Positions 18,160-28,029 are shown, counted from the stretch's first letter. The stretch: DNA of 64,000 nt from Nitrosospira lacus (GCF_000355765.4 NZ_CP021106.3:1335137-1399136), one strand, 5' to 3'. A program made the numbers and translations. Notes: a model not told the origin generated them from the sequence alone.

Positions 18160-20937
18160 TCAGTCCAATTTCCGCAGTTGCTCCCCGAGTTTCTCCAGTG
18201 TCGCGCTAAAATTAGCAAGCCGCTCTTTCTCCTGTTCCACCACCCTGGCCGGGGCGCGCTCGACGAAGCCGGCATTTGCAAGCTTGATTTGTGCCTTGGT
18301 GGTTTCACCTTCAATTCGCGTCATTTCCCTGGCCAGGCGTTCACGCTCAGCGGCTATATCCACCTCGATTCTCAGCATTAGCCTGAATTCTCCGACGATT
18401 GCCACGGGAGCCTCGGCCTGAGGCAGACCCTCCCGCATGATTTCCACACCCGAGAGCTTGGCCAGCGCCACCAGGTAAGGAGAAAAAGCAGTCAGCGTCT
18501 GGCCGTCTCCCGCAGCCAATAACGGGACTTTCAATGCCGGGGACAAATTCATCTCGCCGCGCAAAGTGCGGCAGGCATTGATCATCTCTTTGAGCGCCCG
18601 GATACGCGCGATGGCATCTTCGCTGAGGTGCGCCGGGTTGGCCTTGGGGTAGGGTTGCAACATGATGCTCACACCGTGTTTGCCGGCGAGCGGTGCGGCT
18701 TTCTGCCATAATTCCTCCGTAATGAATGGAATGATGGGATGGGCCAGGCGCAGCGTGGTTTCCAGTACTTGTGCCAGGGTGCGGCGGGTTGCGCGTTGTA
18801 CAGCATCGGCCCCGCCGTTCAGCTGTACCTTGGCGAGTTCAAGATACCAATCACAATACTCATCCCAGACAAATTCGTAGATTTCACGTGCCGCAATATC
18901 AAAGCGGTAGTCATGAAAAGCCTGCTCCACCGCGCTTTCGGCTTGTTGCAAGCGGCTGATGATCCACCTGTCGGCGTCAGAGTATTCCAACGGCGGCCCA
19001 TTGAGCAGGCCCGTGTCTTTACCCTCGCAATTCATCAATACGTAACGTGTGGCATTCCAAAGTTTATTACAAAAATTCCGGTAGCCTTCGCAGCGCTGCA
19101 TATCGAATTTAATGTCGCGGCCATGGGAAGCGAGACTGGCAAAAGTAAAACGTAGCGCATCGGTGCCAAATGCCGGAATGCCGTCCGGGAAATGCTTGCG
19201 TGTGACTTTTTCGATCGATTCGGCCTGCCCGGGATTCATCAGTCCGGTAGTGCGCTTGGAGACCAGATCCGGCAATGCGATGCCGTCGATAAGATCCAGC
19301 GGGTCCAGTACATTGCCTTTGGACTTGCTCATCTTGTGGCCCTCGGCATCGCGGATGAGCCCGGTTACATAAACTTCCCTGAATGGCACCTTGCCGGTGA
19401 AATGCAGCGACATCATGACCATGCGCGCCACCCAGAAGAAGATGATGTCAAAACCGGTGATAAGCACTGAAGTCGGCAGGAATGTTCCGAGTTCCGGTGT
19501 TTTTTCAGGCCAGCCCAGTGTGGAAAAGGGCCATAGCGCGGACGAGAACCAGGTGTCGAGAACATCCTCGTCCTGTGTGAGCTTGCGTTCGCCAGCCTCA
19601 CGTTGCGCTTCCTCCAGGCCGTGTGCGACAAAGATATTGCCATCCTCGTCATACCACGCGGGAATCCGGTGCCCCCACCACAATTGTCGTGAAATGCACC
19701 AGTCCTGAATATTTTCGAGCCACTGATTGTATACGTGGCTCCAATTTTCCGGCGTGAATTTTACCTCGCCGCTCGCTACCGCTTCCAGACCGCGTTTTGC
19801 CAGGCCTTCCATCGCCACATACCATTGATCGGTGAGCATTGGCTCAATGACCGTGTGGGTGCGGTCGCCACGCGGTACCATGAGTTTGTGTGATTTGGCC
19901 TCGACCAGAAGCCCTTGTTCCTTCAGAGCGGCGATAATATTCTTGCGCGCCTCGAAACGGTCCAGTCCCTGATACTCAGTGGGGGCAAGATCGTTGATTT
20001 TTCCATCCAGTGTGAAAATATTGAGCGGTATGAGTTTATGCCGCTGCCCTACCTGATAGTCATTGAAATCGTGTGCCGGGGTAATTTTTACGCAACCTGT
20101 ACCGAATTCGGGGTCGACGTAGGCGTCCCCGATCACCGGGATGCTTCGTTCACATAGTGGCAAACGCACGTGGCGGCCGATCAGGTGCTGGTAGCGCGGA
20201 TCATCCGGATGTACGGCGACCGCCATATCGCCCAGCATGGTTTCGGGGCGGGTAGTGGCGACAATCAATCCTTCCGCTCCTATCCCATCCAGACCCGGAT
20301 CCGTATTCTCGAGCGGATAGAGAATATGCCAGAGAAATCCATCTTCTTCCGTCGATACGACCTCCAGGTCTGAAACGGCGGTTTGCAGCACCGGGTCCCA
20401 GTTTACCAGCCGCTTGCCACGATAGATCAGTCTCTCGCGATAGAGCCGCACGAAAACCTCGGTGACAGCACGGGATAGCACCGGGTCCATGGTGAAGCGC
20501 TCGCGCGACCAGTCGCAGGAAGTCCCCAGCCGCCGCATCTGGCGGGTAATGGTAGAACCGGATTCTTCTTTCCAGCGCCATACGCGCTTGAGAAATTCTT
20601 CGCGTCCCAAGTCGCGGCGGCTGATATTTTGCTGGTCCAGTTGACGTTCCACCACAATCTGGGTGGCAATACCGGCATGATCCGTTCCCGGCTGCCATAA
20701 CGTATTGTCCCCGCACATGCGGTGATAACGCGTCAGCGCGTCCATCAGGGTATGCTGGAAAGCGTGCCCCATATGCAGGGTGCCGGTTACATTGGGCGGT
20801 GGCAACATGATGCAGTAGGCGGGGGCGGTTTCAGCGGGGGTGCCGACGGGCATAGGCTTGAAATAACCCGCGGACTCCCAGCTAGAATACCAGCGGCTTT
20901 CGATAGAGCGGGGTTCGAAGCTTTTTTCAAGTTCCAT
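18160..20937 (-). CDS. valS: Valyl-tRNA synthetase
   Basis: The 925-residue class I synthetase has the HIGH-type motif [15 protein letters not shown] near the N-terminus and [12 protein letters not shown] near residue 530. The editing (CP1) domain, with [10 protein letters not shown] and [15 protein letters not shown], lies between them. The C-terminal coiled-coil arm ([15 protein letters not shown], then [18 protein letters not shown]) is typical of ValRS and contacts tRNA. It is on the same strand as adk and the genes upstream (hypothetical protein, holC, pepA); valS-holC-pepA linkage is common in proteobacteria. Confidence 0.97.
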   Translation of the reverse strand: MELEKSFEPRSIESRWYSSWESAGYFKPMPVGTPAETAPAYCIMLPPPNVTGTLHMGHAFQHTLMDALTRYHRMCGDNTLWQPGTDHAGIATQIVVERQLDQQNISRRDLGREEFLKRVWRWKEESGSTITRQMRRLGTSCDWSRERFTMDPVLSRAVTEVFVRLYRERLIYRGKRLVNWDPVLQTAVSDLEVVSTEEDGFLWHILYPLENTDPGLDGIGAEGLIVATTRPETMLGDMAVAVHPDDPRYQHLIGRHVRLPLCERSIPVIGDAYVDPEFGTGCVKITPAHDFNDYQVGQRHKLIPLNIFTLDGKINDLAPTEYQGLDRFEARKNIIAALKEQGLLVEAKSHKLMVPRGDRTHTVIEPMLTDQWYVAMEGLAKRGLEAVASGEVKFTPENWSHVYNQWLENIQDWCISRQLWWGHRIPAWYDEDGNIFVAHGLEEAQREAGERKLTQDEDVLDTWFSSALWPFSTLGWPEKTPELGTFLPTSVLITGFDIIFFWVARMVMMSLHFTGKVPFREVYVTGLIRDAEGHKMSKSKGNVLDPLDLIDGIALPDLVSKRTTGLMNPGQAESIEKVTRKHFPDGIPAFGTDALRFTFASLASHGRDIKFDMQRCEGYRNFCNKLWNATRYVLMNCEGKDTGLLNGPPLEYSDADRWIISRLQQAESAVEQAFHDYRFDIAAREIYEFVWDEYCDWYLELAKVQLNGGADAVQRATRRTLAQVLETTLRLAHPIIPFITEELWQKAAPLAGKHGVSIMLQPYPKANPAHLSEDAIARIRALKEMINACRTLRGEMNLSPALKVPLLAAGDGQTLTAFSPYLVALAKLSGVEIMREGLPQAEAPVAIVGEFRLMLRIEVDIAAERERLAREMTRIEGETTKAQIKLANAGFVERAPARVVEQEKERLANFSATLEKLGEQLRKLD

Positions 20938-21091
20938 GGATATCAGACCGGCAAGGCTGAAAAATCAGCGATTATGGGAGATATAGACCCCGTGGACGCC
21001 GGTAGCGTGGCGGGTTTCCTGAAAGACGGCTGTCTATATCGAACTGAGAATTAATGGTTGTGGAAGATGGGGAAGTGGCGGCAAGAACTCA

Positions 21092-21457
21092 TCAAAGACC
21101 AAATAAACGGCATTCCAATGCATGAACCAACGCGTTTCGCGCTCTGGCGTCCAGATCGGCTCCCGCGTCCTTGAGCGAGGAATCCAGAATTTGACCAAGC
21201 AGGGACGTGATATCGGACTGAGGCGATAACATTGCCGGGGGCAAAAATACCGTTTCTGTGAGCGTTGGTATGTTGTCGGCAGCCGTCAGTGAGTTTTTCT
21301 CTAATGTTCCGAAAGCCAGTCGCGGTGACGTCGCGTTTCCGTCCGCTTCATTCCGGGCTGAAGGCGGCCTGCCCTGATGCTTGCGCAGTAACGCATCAAC
21401 CTTCTCCAGGATCTCATTGTAATCAGTTTCGGGTGAGATTTCGCTGCTATTTGTCAT
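21092..21457 (-). CDS. Hypothetical protein between holC and valS
   Basis: The 121-residue product is acidic at the start (SSEISPETDYNEILEKVDALL), with a low-complexity middle, IPTLTETVFLPP, and a C-terminal helix (DARARNALVHALECRLFGL). I do not recognise a family. No signal peptide or membrane segment is present. It starts 43 bp after the holC stop on the same strand, so it is probably cotranscribed with pepA, holC and valS. The two helices at its ends could mediate protein contact. Confidence 0.6.
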   Translation of the reverse strand: MTNSSEISPETDYNEILEKVDALLRKHQGRPPSARNEADGNATSPRLAFGTLEKNSLTAADNIPTLTETVFLPPAMLSPQSDITSLLGQILDSSLKDAGADLDARARNALVHALECRLFGL

Positions 21458-21500
21458 GAATGGTCTCGGGATTCACGAAGGCATGGGAATACAAGGCGGA

Positions 21501-21923
21501 TCATGCCATTCCAAGTTTGTGATGGCGAATTTCATACCCCCGGTCTTTATAAAAACGGTAGCGTTTTCGCGCGGCCTGCGTATCTTCCGGCGTGGTTCCG
21601 GTGATTTCGATCAAGCGCTGGAAGCGGCTGAAGAAAGGCGGGTGCTCGATATCCAGATTGAGCAGCACGTCATCGTGCAGCAATTCGCCGTAGTGGTGGC
21701 CGAGTACGACCGGAGTTACCCCGGCCAGCTTGTCGCCAGTGCGACAGTGCGGAATAAAATCGGTCGGGGAAAAGGTCCACAACAGTTTATCGAGCCGCTC
21801 GACCATAGCCGCATCAGGGCTGTAAACCATCAGCTTGAGGCCTTGCCGCACCGCCTTGGCGATGAGACGGCAAGCGATCTGCAGTTTATCGCCCCCACCC
21901 GAATAAAAATCGATTTCGGTCAT
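21501..21923 (-). CDS. holC: DNA polymerase III chi subunit
   Basis: The 140-residue protein has the chi features: TEIDFYSGGG opening, ACRLIAKAVRQGLKLMVYS, LLWTFSPTDFIPH and a C-terminal RKRYRFYKDRGYEIRHHKL. Chi links the clamp loader, through psi, to single-stranded DNA-binding protein at the replication fork. It starts 7 bp after the pepA stop codon, so the two are almost certainly cotranscribed, as in many proteobacteria. Confidence 0.92.
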   Translation of the reverse strand: MTEIDFYSGGGDKLQIACRLIAKAVRQGLKLMVYSPDAAMVERLDKLLWTFSPTDFIPHCRTGDKLAGVTPVVLGHHYGELLHDDVLLNLDIEHPPFFSRFQRLIEITGTTPEDTQAARKRYRFYKDRGYEIRHHKLGMA

Positions 21924-21930
21924 GGTGATG

Positions 21931-23433
21931 CTAGCGGCCTTTCTTTGCCGCCCGGCCGATTAAAAATTGGGTCAGCAGCGGCACGGGCCGGCCTGTCGCG
22001 CCTTTTTCCTTACCGGATTTCCACGCGGTCCCGGCAATGTCCAGATGAGCCCATCGATATTTCCTAGTGAAACGCGACAGGAAGCAGGCGGCGGTGATGG
22101 TTCCACCGGCACGCCCGCCTATATTGGCGATATCGGCGAAATTGCTTTTCAGTTGCTCCTGGTAATCGTCCCATAGCGGCAGGCGCCAGGCGGGATCCGC
22201 CGCCCGCCCGGAGGCGCGCAGCAATTCCTCCGCCAGTTTATCGTCATTGCTGAGCAGACCCGATGCCACATGTCCAAGTGCGATGACACAGGCACCCGTA
22301 AGGGTGGCGATATCTATTACCGTGTCGGGTTCATAGCGCTCGGCATAAGTGAGCGCATCACACAGGATCAGCCGTCCTTCGGCATCGGTGTTGAGGATCT
22401 CGATAGTTTGCCCGGACATGCTGGTCACGACATCGCCAGGTTTGGTGGCGTTGCCGCCCGGCATGTTCTCGGTTGTGGGAATAATGCCGATCACATTGAG
22501 CGGCAGCCGCATTTGCGCAATCGCGCTAATGGTGCCGAGCACGCTGGCCGCGCCGCACATGTCATATTTCATTTCATCCATTTCCGCTGCGGGTTTCAAC
22601 GAAATGCCACCGGTATCAAACGTAATTCCTTTACCCACCAGCACGACAGGCTTTTCTTTCTTCGCCTGACCCCAGTATTCCAGCGCGATCAGCTTGGCAG
22701 GTTGACGGCTGCCGCGTGCCACGGCCAGCAACGATCCCATGCCGAGCTTTTCCATATCTTTCTGCTCCAGGACAGTAGCCTTGAGCTTATAAGTCCTGGC
22801 AATACTGACGGCTTGCTCTGCCAAATAGGTTGGAGTACAGAAATTGGGTGCCAGATTACCGAGATTCTTGGCCAGATTCATGCCGTCGGCGATGGCAAGT
22901 CCCTGCCGCAGGGACTCCTCGCTGACAGCAAGCTCCGCCCGACTGGTTGTACCCAGAGTGACTTTACGCAGGTGTGGCTTGGCTCCCTCGGTCTTGCTCT
23001 TGAGGCGATCGAAGCGATAAATGCTTTCCATTGCCACGATTACGGCCTGTGAAACCTTCCAGGCAGCGTCGCGTTCCTTAACCGGCACATCAGTCAAAAA
23101 CAGAGTGGCATCGGTGGCGCCCGTTTCATGCAGCGCCTTGAAGGCGGCGAGCACTGCATCGCGGTATGCCTTGTCGTTGATCTCTTGTTCCTTGCCCAAC
23201 CCCACCAGCAACACACGCTCGCACAGCGTGCCGGGCACATTGTGCAACACCAGCGTCGAACCCGCCTTGCCCTTCATGTCGCCGCTGCGTAATATGCTGC
23301 CGATATATCCTCCGGCGATCTTGTCCATGGCTTCCGCGGCCTCGGTCAATTTACCTGGCGCGAATACGCCGACGGCCACGCAAGCACCGCGCTGCTTTTC
23401 CGGATTTCCGTTTTTTATGCTAAATTTCACCAC
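21931..23433 (-). CDS. pepA: Leucyl aminopeptidase (cytosol aminopeptidase)
   Basis: The 500-residue M17 enzyme has the two-metal site in GKGITFDTGGISLKPAAEMD and MKYDMCGAASVLG and the signature NTDAEGRLILCDALTY, the latter with the bicarbonate-binding Arg. The N-terminal domain (about 170 residues) is the variable DNA-binding/regulatory part; in E. coli PepA also binds DNA in Xer recombination and carAB control. It removes N-terminal residues from peptides in the cytosol. xerD is encoded close by on the other strand. The divergent spacer to ogt carries a 21-bp palindrome. Confidence 0.95.
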   Translation of the reverse strand: MVKFSIKNGNPEKQRGACVAVGVFAPGKLTEAAEAMDKIAGGYIGSILRSGDMKGKAGSTLVLHNVPGTLCERVLLVGLGKEQEINDKAYRDAVLAAFKALHETGATDATLFLTDVPVKERDAAWKVSQAVIVAMESIYRFDRLKSKTEGAKPHLRKVTLGTTSRAELAVSEESLRQGLAIADGMNLAKNLGNLAPNFCTPTYLAEQAVSIARTYKLKATVLEQKDMEKLGMGSLLAVARGSRQPAKLIALEYWGQAKKEKPVVLVGKGITFDTGGISLKPAAEMDEMKYDMCGAASVLGTISAIAQMRLPLNVIGIIPTTENMPGGNATKPGDVVTSMSGQTIEILNTDAEGRLILCDALTYAERYEPDTVIDIATLTGACVIALGHVASGLLSNDDKLAEELLRASGRAADPAWRLPLWDDYQEQLKSNFADIANIGGRAGGTITAACFLSRFTRKYRWAHLDIAGTAWKSGKEKGATGRPVPLLTQFLIGRAAKKGR

Positions 23434-23515
23434 TGCTCCTTTAATTGTTCTTGCCGATAGTAGCCAATAATAGCGAATTATCGCCGGTCTGTTTGAATAA
23501 AGTCAAAATAGGCAG

Positions 23516-23536
23516 AATAATTGATTATCAATTATT
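23516..23536. promoter_or_regulatory. Perfect 21-bp palindrome between pepA and ogt
   Basis: AATAATTGAT (23516-23525) and ATCAATTATT (23527-23536) are exact inverted repeats around one base. It lies 83 bp upstream of pepA and 105 bp upstream of ogt, so it could control either. It matches the 19-bp Fur consensus only about half-way. A dimeric repressor operator is the likeliest reading. Confidence 0.55.
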
Positions 23537-23640
23537 CCCGTTTAATAATGCGGTCGCGGTGAAGTGGACAAGCATGGTTGATGGCCGGGACATAATAGTT
23601 TAGTGTATTGATAGGAAATTGGCGATAAAACAATGCTGTC

Positions 23641-24144
23641 ATGAATAAACCGAAGACTGGTCTGAGGGTAAAATCGGTGGAGGATTATGAGGCAAAGCTT
23701 GCCACGCCATTTGCCGTCCTCGGTATTCGCATTGAGGAAGACTGGTTAACCGATATCGAATATCTGCCGCTAGATACGCCGCCGCTCATGCCGCAAACCT
23801 CTCTGGCCGAGGAAGTTTGCAATCAATTGCAGGCATATTTAGCGGATTCGGGTTTCGTATTTGACTTATCGCTGCACATTGGCGGTACCATTCATCAGCG
23901 CCGGGTATGGAGCGCCATTCAGGATATCCCCAGTGGTGCGACTCGCAGTTATGCCGATATCGCAACGCAACTGCACTCCGCCCCGCGTGCGGTGGGGCAG
24001 GCATGTGGCGCTAATCGACTTCCTATCGTTATCCCGTGTCATCGCGTTATTGCCAAAAGCGGCGGGCTGGGCGGCTTCATGAATGCAAGCGACGGCGTCC
24101 CGCTCGCTATCAAGCGCTGGCTATTGCAGCATGAGCGCGGCTGA
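23641..24144 (+). CDS. ogt: Methylated-DNA--protein-cysteine methyltransferase
   Basis: The 167-residue protein has the DNA-binding RVWSAIQDIPSGATRSYADIA, the CGANRLPIVIPCHRVI active site with acceptor Cys133, and GGLGGFMNA after it. It repairs O6-alkylguanine and O4-alkylthymine by irreversible transfer of the alkyl group to that cysteine. The length fits Ogt rather than the fused Ada. Its 3' end overlaps the start of xerD by 14 bp, indicating translational coupling. An ATG at 23641 is the only sensible start. Confidence 0.93.
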   Translation: MNKPKTGLRVKSVEDYEAKLATPFAVLGIRIEEDWLTDIEYLPLDTPPLMPQTSLAEEVCNQLQAYLADSGFVFDLSLHIGGTIHQRRVWSAIQDIPSGATRSYADIATQLHSAPRAVGQACGANRLPIVIPCHRVIAKSGGLGGFMNASDGVPLAIKRWLLQHERG

Positions 24145-25042
24145 GTTCAATGCAGGGTTAGTGGATGAGTTCTCTGATGCCTTGTGGCTGGAAGATGGGC
24201 TGTCACGCAATACGCTGGAGAGTTATCGCAGCGATCTGCGGCAATTTAGCGAATGGCTTGGAAAAAAAAGATGGAATGACCCCGCGCTGACAGCGGCAAC
24301 CCATTCCGATCTGCTGGAGTTTCTTGCCTTCAAGGTTTCGGTCAGGGTCAAGGCGAGCACCACCAGCCGCGAGCTGTCGAGCTTGAAGCGGTTTTACCGT
24401 TTTCTGCTGCGTCAGGGTAGAATCCAGGCTGACCCCAGCCTCAATATTGACACGCCGAAACTCCCCCGCAGTCTGCCCGCAAGTCTGACCGAAGCAGACG
24501 TGGAAGCGCTGTTGAATGCGCCCGACGTGGAGCAATCATTGGGGTTGCGTGATCGCGCCATGCTTGAGGTGTTATACGCCAGCGGGCTGCGGGTATCCGA
24601 GCTGGTGAGTCTTGACGTTATGCAAATAAGCCTGAACATGGGTGTTGTACGCGTAATGGGCAAGGGTGGAAAGGAGCGACTGACACCTTTAGGCGAAGAA
24701 GCATTAGAATGGGTAATCCGCTACACCAGGGAAGCGCGGTCCGTATTACTGGGGGGGAAGGCCGCTAATACGCTGTTTGTCACGGCCCGGGGTTCCGCCA
24801 TGACTCGCCAGGCTTTCTGGCACCTTATCAAGCGCCATGCGCGCGTCGCTGGTATCAACAACACCTTGTCTCCCCACACTTTACGCCATGCTTTCGCTAC
24901 CCATCTACTCAATCACGGTGCTGATTTGCGTGTCGTGCAACTGCTGCTGGGCCACGCCGATATTTCTACCACGCAAATTTATACCCACGTGGCGCGCGAA
25001 CGGCTGAAGCAGATCCACGCCCTGCATCACCCGCGAGGGTAA
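24131..25042 (+). CDS. xerD: Tyrosine recombinase XerD
   Basis: The product is 303 residues from the ATG at 24131; an in-frame start at 24083 would only add residues encoded inside ogt. It has the SAM-like N-terminal domain and the catalytic set Arg154 (SGLRVSEL), Lys in MGKGGKERLTPL, His249/Arg252 (HTLRHAFATHLL), His275 (LGHADISTTQIYTHV) and nucleophile Tyr284. It resolves chromosome dimers at dif with XerC. XerD rather than XerC is inferred from length and the LLGHADISTTQIYTHV ending. Translation is coupled to ogt by a 14-bp overlap. Confidence 0.92.
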   Translation: MSAAEFNAGLVDEFSDALWLEDGLSRNTLESYRSDLRQFSEWLGKKRWNDPALTAATHSDLLEFLAFKVSVRVKASTTSRELSSLKRFYRFLLRQGRIQADPSLNIDTPKLPRSLPASLTEADVEALLNAPDVEQSLGLRDRAMLEVLYASGLRVSELVSLDVMQISLNMGVVRVMGKGGKERLTPLGEEALEWVIRYTREARSVLLGGKAANTLFVTARGSAMTRQAFWHLIKRHARVAGINNTLSPHTLRHAFATHLLNHGADLRVVQLLLGHADISTTQIYTHVARERLKQIHALHHPRG

Positions 25043-25195
25043 CCGTGCGTGAGGGGCGCGTAGTAATCGACGTTCCTGGAAGCGGGCGCATCTTTTATTT
25101 CTTCTGCTAAAGTTAGTGTAGTAAATGCCGTAAACAAGTCCCTATCAACAGCAAATAGTCCCTACTAAGCAATTACTAACCAATAAGGAGATATC

Positions 25196-25864
25196 ATGCG
25201 CAATCAGTTGTCAGTGATTTCCATGGCGGCAATTTTGACATTGAGTGGCTGTGCCAGTTCACCTGCAACACAGAGTACCACCACTCGGGATACCGCTATC
25301 GGCGCGGGTATCGGCGCAAGCGCGGGTGCGATCATTGGTGCTCTCGCAGGCGGCGGGAAAGGCGCGGCGATTGGTGCGGCTGCCGGCGCCGGCGCCGGCG
25401 CCATTGCGGGAAACGTCTGGTCGAGACGAATGGAGCAGCAAAAGCAGGAAATGGAACAGGCCACATCGGGAACGGGGGTGCAAGTCATCAAGACTGCGGA
25501 TAACCGTCTGAAGCTGGATATTCCCAGCGATATTTCATTTGATACCGGACGTGCGGAGATCACCTCCAATTTCAGACCCGTATTGGATAGTTTTGCGACC
25601 AGCCTGGCTAAAAATCCGGACTCCCTGGTAACAGTTATCGGTCATACCGACAGTTCAGGCAGCGATGCGGTCAATAACCCGTTATCGTTCAACCGTGCGG
25701 CGAGCACACGCGATTACCTGATAAGCCGGGGTATTTCTTCAAACCGCATAAGTATCGAGGGCCGGGGTTCCCGCGAACCAGTGGTTGCCAACGATACGCC
25801 CGCAAACAGAGCAAAAAATCGTCGTGTTGAAATCTTTGTAGCCGAGCCACAGGCTGCGCAGTAA
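25196..25864 (+). CDS. OmpA-family lipoprotein with glycine zipper
   Basis: The 222-residue protein has a lipoprotein signal with lipobox LSGC (Cys near residue 19). A glycine-zipper segment of alternating Gly/Ala/Ile (AIGAGIGASAGAIIGALAGG) follows, and then a C-terminal OmpA-like domain with FDTGRAEITSNF, VIGHTDSSGSD and NRAKNRRVEIFV, which binds peptidoglycan. It is likely an outer-membrane lipoprotein tethering envelope to wall, like YiaD. AAGGAGATATC precedes the ATG. Upstream, AGTCCCTA is repeated directly at 25137 and 25157. Confidence 0.92.
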   Translation: MRNQLSVISMAAILTLSGCASSPATQSTTTRDTAIGAGIGASAGAIIGALAGGGKGAAIGAAAGAGAGAIAGNVWSRRMEQQKQEMEQATSGTGVQVIKTADNRLKLDIPSDISFDTGRAEITSNFRPVLDSFATSLAKNPDSLVTVIGHTDSSGSDAVNNPLSFNRAASTRDYLISRGISSNRISIEGRGSREPVVANDTPANRAKNRRVEIFVAEPQAAQ

Positions 25865-25942
25865 ATGCCGAACGGGATCGAATCATGCGCCCCTTCCGGG
25901 AGAAGGCGGCCGCAGTCCCGGCAGGGTCATGTTATGTCTTGA

Positions 25943-26389
25943 TCATGCTTGGACATCGGCATCTCTTACCGGAATGCGCCAGATAAACACCGAGAGGACT
26001 AGACCCAGCGCGCCCAGCATTGCCTGGTGCCACACAGAAGGCATCAACAGGATGGAGCTGCCAAATGAGAGCGCCAGCAACAAGTAGACCCAGCGCTTGA
26101 CGGGGCGTCGAATACTGCGGTGCTCGATCCATTCCCTGATTATGGGTCCGGCGACGCGGTTGGCCAGTAGCTTGTCGTGAAAATGTTGTGAACTGCGGGC
26201 AAAACAGGCGGCTGCAAGCAGCAGAAAAGGAGTTGTGGGCAACACCGGCAGTACTATTCCTATTATGCCCAGTATTACCGCGGCACACCCCACTGTCAGA
26301 TATAGCACGCGGACCAGGCGCGAATCATGGAGGCGAACCGGACTTGCTCTTTGCTCCTGCTGTATCTCCTCGTTCAAGCGCTGCTGCAT
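25943..26389 (-). CDS. DUF454 (YbaN-like) inner-membrane protein
   Basis: The 148-residue protein has three predicted membrane helices and the family signature GIIGIVLPVLPTTPFLLLAAACFARSS, followed by an amphipathic HDKLLANRVAGPIIREWIEHR and VKRWVYLLLAL. The function of DUF454 is unknown. It stands alone, convergent with the lipoprotein gene. The first 25 residues are polar, and the start at 26389 is not decided by a strong ribosome site. Confidence 0.85.
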   Translation of the reverse strand: MQQRLNEEIQQEQRASPVRLHDSRLVRVLYLTVGCAAVILGIIGIVLPVLPTTPFLLLAAACFARSSQHFHDKLLANRVAGPIIREWIEHRSIRRPVKRWVYLLLALSFGSSILLMPSVWHQAMLGALGLVLSVFIWRIPVRDADVQA

Positions 26390-26728
26390 GCGTGCGGTGT
26401 CTCCATCCGGTTATTGATGACAATCAGGGATTAGCGGACTCACTTTACCGACTCATTAATGGGGTCGCGGTGCAACTTGTCATACCGGGTATAATATTCG
26501 AGAGTCGCGAGGGCGGCGAACAGAAAAATATGGAAGCAAGCTATCCTTGATCTAAATCCGCTCCGTAAGGGATTTGCCAGGAAGCTGAAGATCAAGTTTC
26601 GGAAGTAATCTTTTGGGATCATGGTGTTGGATAACCAATGGGCAAATCAATCACCGGATGTAGGTTGATTCAAGAGGTTATTGTTTTGAGAGCGCTGTCG
26701 ATGATTTTAATTCAATTTTGAGGAAGCC
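26390..26728. other. Spacer containing repeat copy C
   Basis: This 339-bp region between the DUF454 gene and the FKBP gene has no supported gene. About 125 bp in the middle are dispersed repeat copy C. AATTTTGAGGAAGCC just before 26729 is the FKBP ribosome site. Confidence 0.55.
26541..26665 (+). repeat. Dispersed intergenic repeat, copy C
   Basis: It begins TCTAAATCCG and ends TCACCGGATGTAGG. Interior blocks TTTGCCAG, AAGATCAAGT and GGGATCATGGTGTTGG match copies A and B in order. The orientation is the same as A and B. Confidence 0.65.
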
Positions 26729-27193
26729 ATGACTAAAGTAAACACCCTGATCAATGTGGGCATATTGATATTGAGCGTGATTTTTCTGCCCCAAGTTGCA
26801 TTTTCCGAAACTCAAAAAGGAGCGACCAAGGTGACTGAACTCGTAAAAAAAGATATAAAAACAGGAGCCGGCGAAGAAGCGGTTATCGGCAAAATGGTCG
26901 AGGTCCATTATACTGGCTGGCTTTACGATGTGACGGCACCCGAGAACAAGGGTGCGAAATTCGACAGTTCCCGTGATCGCGGCACGCCTTTTTCATTTCT
27001 ACTGGGCGCGGGGCGCGTAATAAAAGGCTGGGATCGCGGTGTTGCCGGGATGAAGGTGGGCGGGCAGCGCACGCTGATTATTCCTCCCGAGATGGCCTAC
27101 GGAGCACGGGGAGCCGGGAACGTAATACCCCCGAACGCGGCGTTGATATTCGATGTGGAGCTACTGGGCTTGCGTCAGGGGTCCACGCATTGA
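26729..27193 (+). CDS. Exported FKBP-type peptidyl-prolyl isomerase
   Basis: The 154-residue protein starts with a signal peptide of about 26 residues (ending VAFSE). One FKBP domain follows: VEVHYTGWL, FDSSRDRGTPFSF, GAGRVIKGWDRGVAGMKVGG, LIIPPEMAYG and VIPPNAALIFDVELLGL, with the aromatic and Asp residues of the active site present. It should speed cis-trans proline isomerisation in periplasmic protein folding. Its short length (no dimerisation domain) separates it from FkpA. It is monocistronic, just before the tRNA cluster. Confidence 0.92.
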   Translation: MTKVNTLINVGILILSVIFLPQVAFSETQKGATKVTELVKKDIKTGAGEEAVIGKMVEVHYTGWLYDVTAPENKGAKFDSSRDRGTPFSFLLGAGRVIKGWDRGVAGMKVGGQRTLIIPPEMAYGARGAGNVIPPNAALIFDVELLGLRQGSTH

Positions 27194-27403
27194 ACATCAT
27201 CAGCCTATAATTGCCGGTATGGCCATGTTTATATTTCCTCATTCAAGATGCCCTGATTCCTCACAAGGATGTCATAATTCAGACACGGGCGGGAGTGAGA
27301 AGTTTTGGACAATTGCAAATTCAAGGCAGTCAACGGGGAAGTGCTTTCGATAGCCCATTTCGAATATTACGGCTTGGCGGGTGCAAAGCCCTGAAAATGC
27401 ACG

Positions 27404-27432
27404 TTGACTTGTCAGTCTAAAACATTCACAAT
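27404..27432 (+). promoter_or_regulatory. Promoter of the tRNA-tuf transcription unit
   Basis: TTGACT (27404-27409), a 17-nt spacer and CACAAT (27427-27432) lie 14 bp before tRNA-Tyr. The -35 box matches the consensus at 5 of 6 positions and the -10 box at 4 of 6. It probably drives the three tRNA genes and tuf. Confidence 0.5.
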
Positions 27433-27446
27433 TGGGAGTTTCGTTT

Positions 27447-27533
<87 letters not shown>

Positions 27534-27682
27534 TCAGGAGGCCGGTATTTGGCGCGGCGTCAGCCTGACCGTCTTGGCACGCGCCTGATAAAGGCGACGG
27601 AGGATGAGGCCTGCCGGGGTGAAGATAGCTGACTGATACGGTAATTTGATTGGGCTGCTTCTATTCGAGTTGATTGCTAGTC

Positions 27683-27756
27683 GCGGGTGTAGCTCAATGG
27701 TAGAGCAGAAGCCTTCCAAGCTTACGACGAGGGTTCGATTCCCTTCACCCGCTCCA
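27683..27756 (+). tRNA. tRNA-Gly (TCC)
   Basis: The 74-nt tRNA has a GCGGGTG/CACCCGC acceptor stem, anticodon TCC at 27715-27717, a GGGTTCGATTCCC T-arm and encoded CCA. It lies 151 bp after tRNA-Tyr. Confidence 0.97.
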
Positions 27757-27954
27757 GATTCTCTGACGGTCTGCCGGACGTGAAGAATCGACGCGAATGA
27801 GTGGCTAGGCAAGAACGGATTTTTCAGGATTCTGAAGGACCAATAGTTGTAAGTCCATTTACCCGGAGAGGGCAGGCCGGTAGGATGAAACAAAAGTTGG
27901 AAGTTATTGGAAATTGTTGCTAGAGGCAGAAACATACAGGCAGAAACAGTGCTT

Positions 27955-28029
27955 GCCCATGTAGCTCAGTGGCAGAGCACTCCCTTGGTAAGGGAGAGGT
28001 CGCCAGTTCAATCCTGGCCATGGGCTCCA
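27955..28029 (+). tRNA. tRNA-Thr (GGT)
   Basis: The 75-nt tRNA has a GCCCATG/CATGGGC acceptor stem, anticodon GGT at 27987-27989 in a CTCCC/GGGAG stem, a CCAGTTCAATCCTGG T-arm and encoded CCA. It lies 52 bp before tuf. Confidence 0.97.

Noticed and set aside
25204-25569. Pro/Ala-rich minus-strand frame opposite the lipoprotein gene
   Set aside because: Its repeats merely mirror the glycine-zipper codons of the sense gene.
27194-27403. Search for a gene between FKBP and tRNA-Tyr
   Set aside because: Short frames there lack ribosome sites and motifs; only the tRNA promoter is supported.
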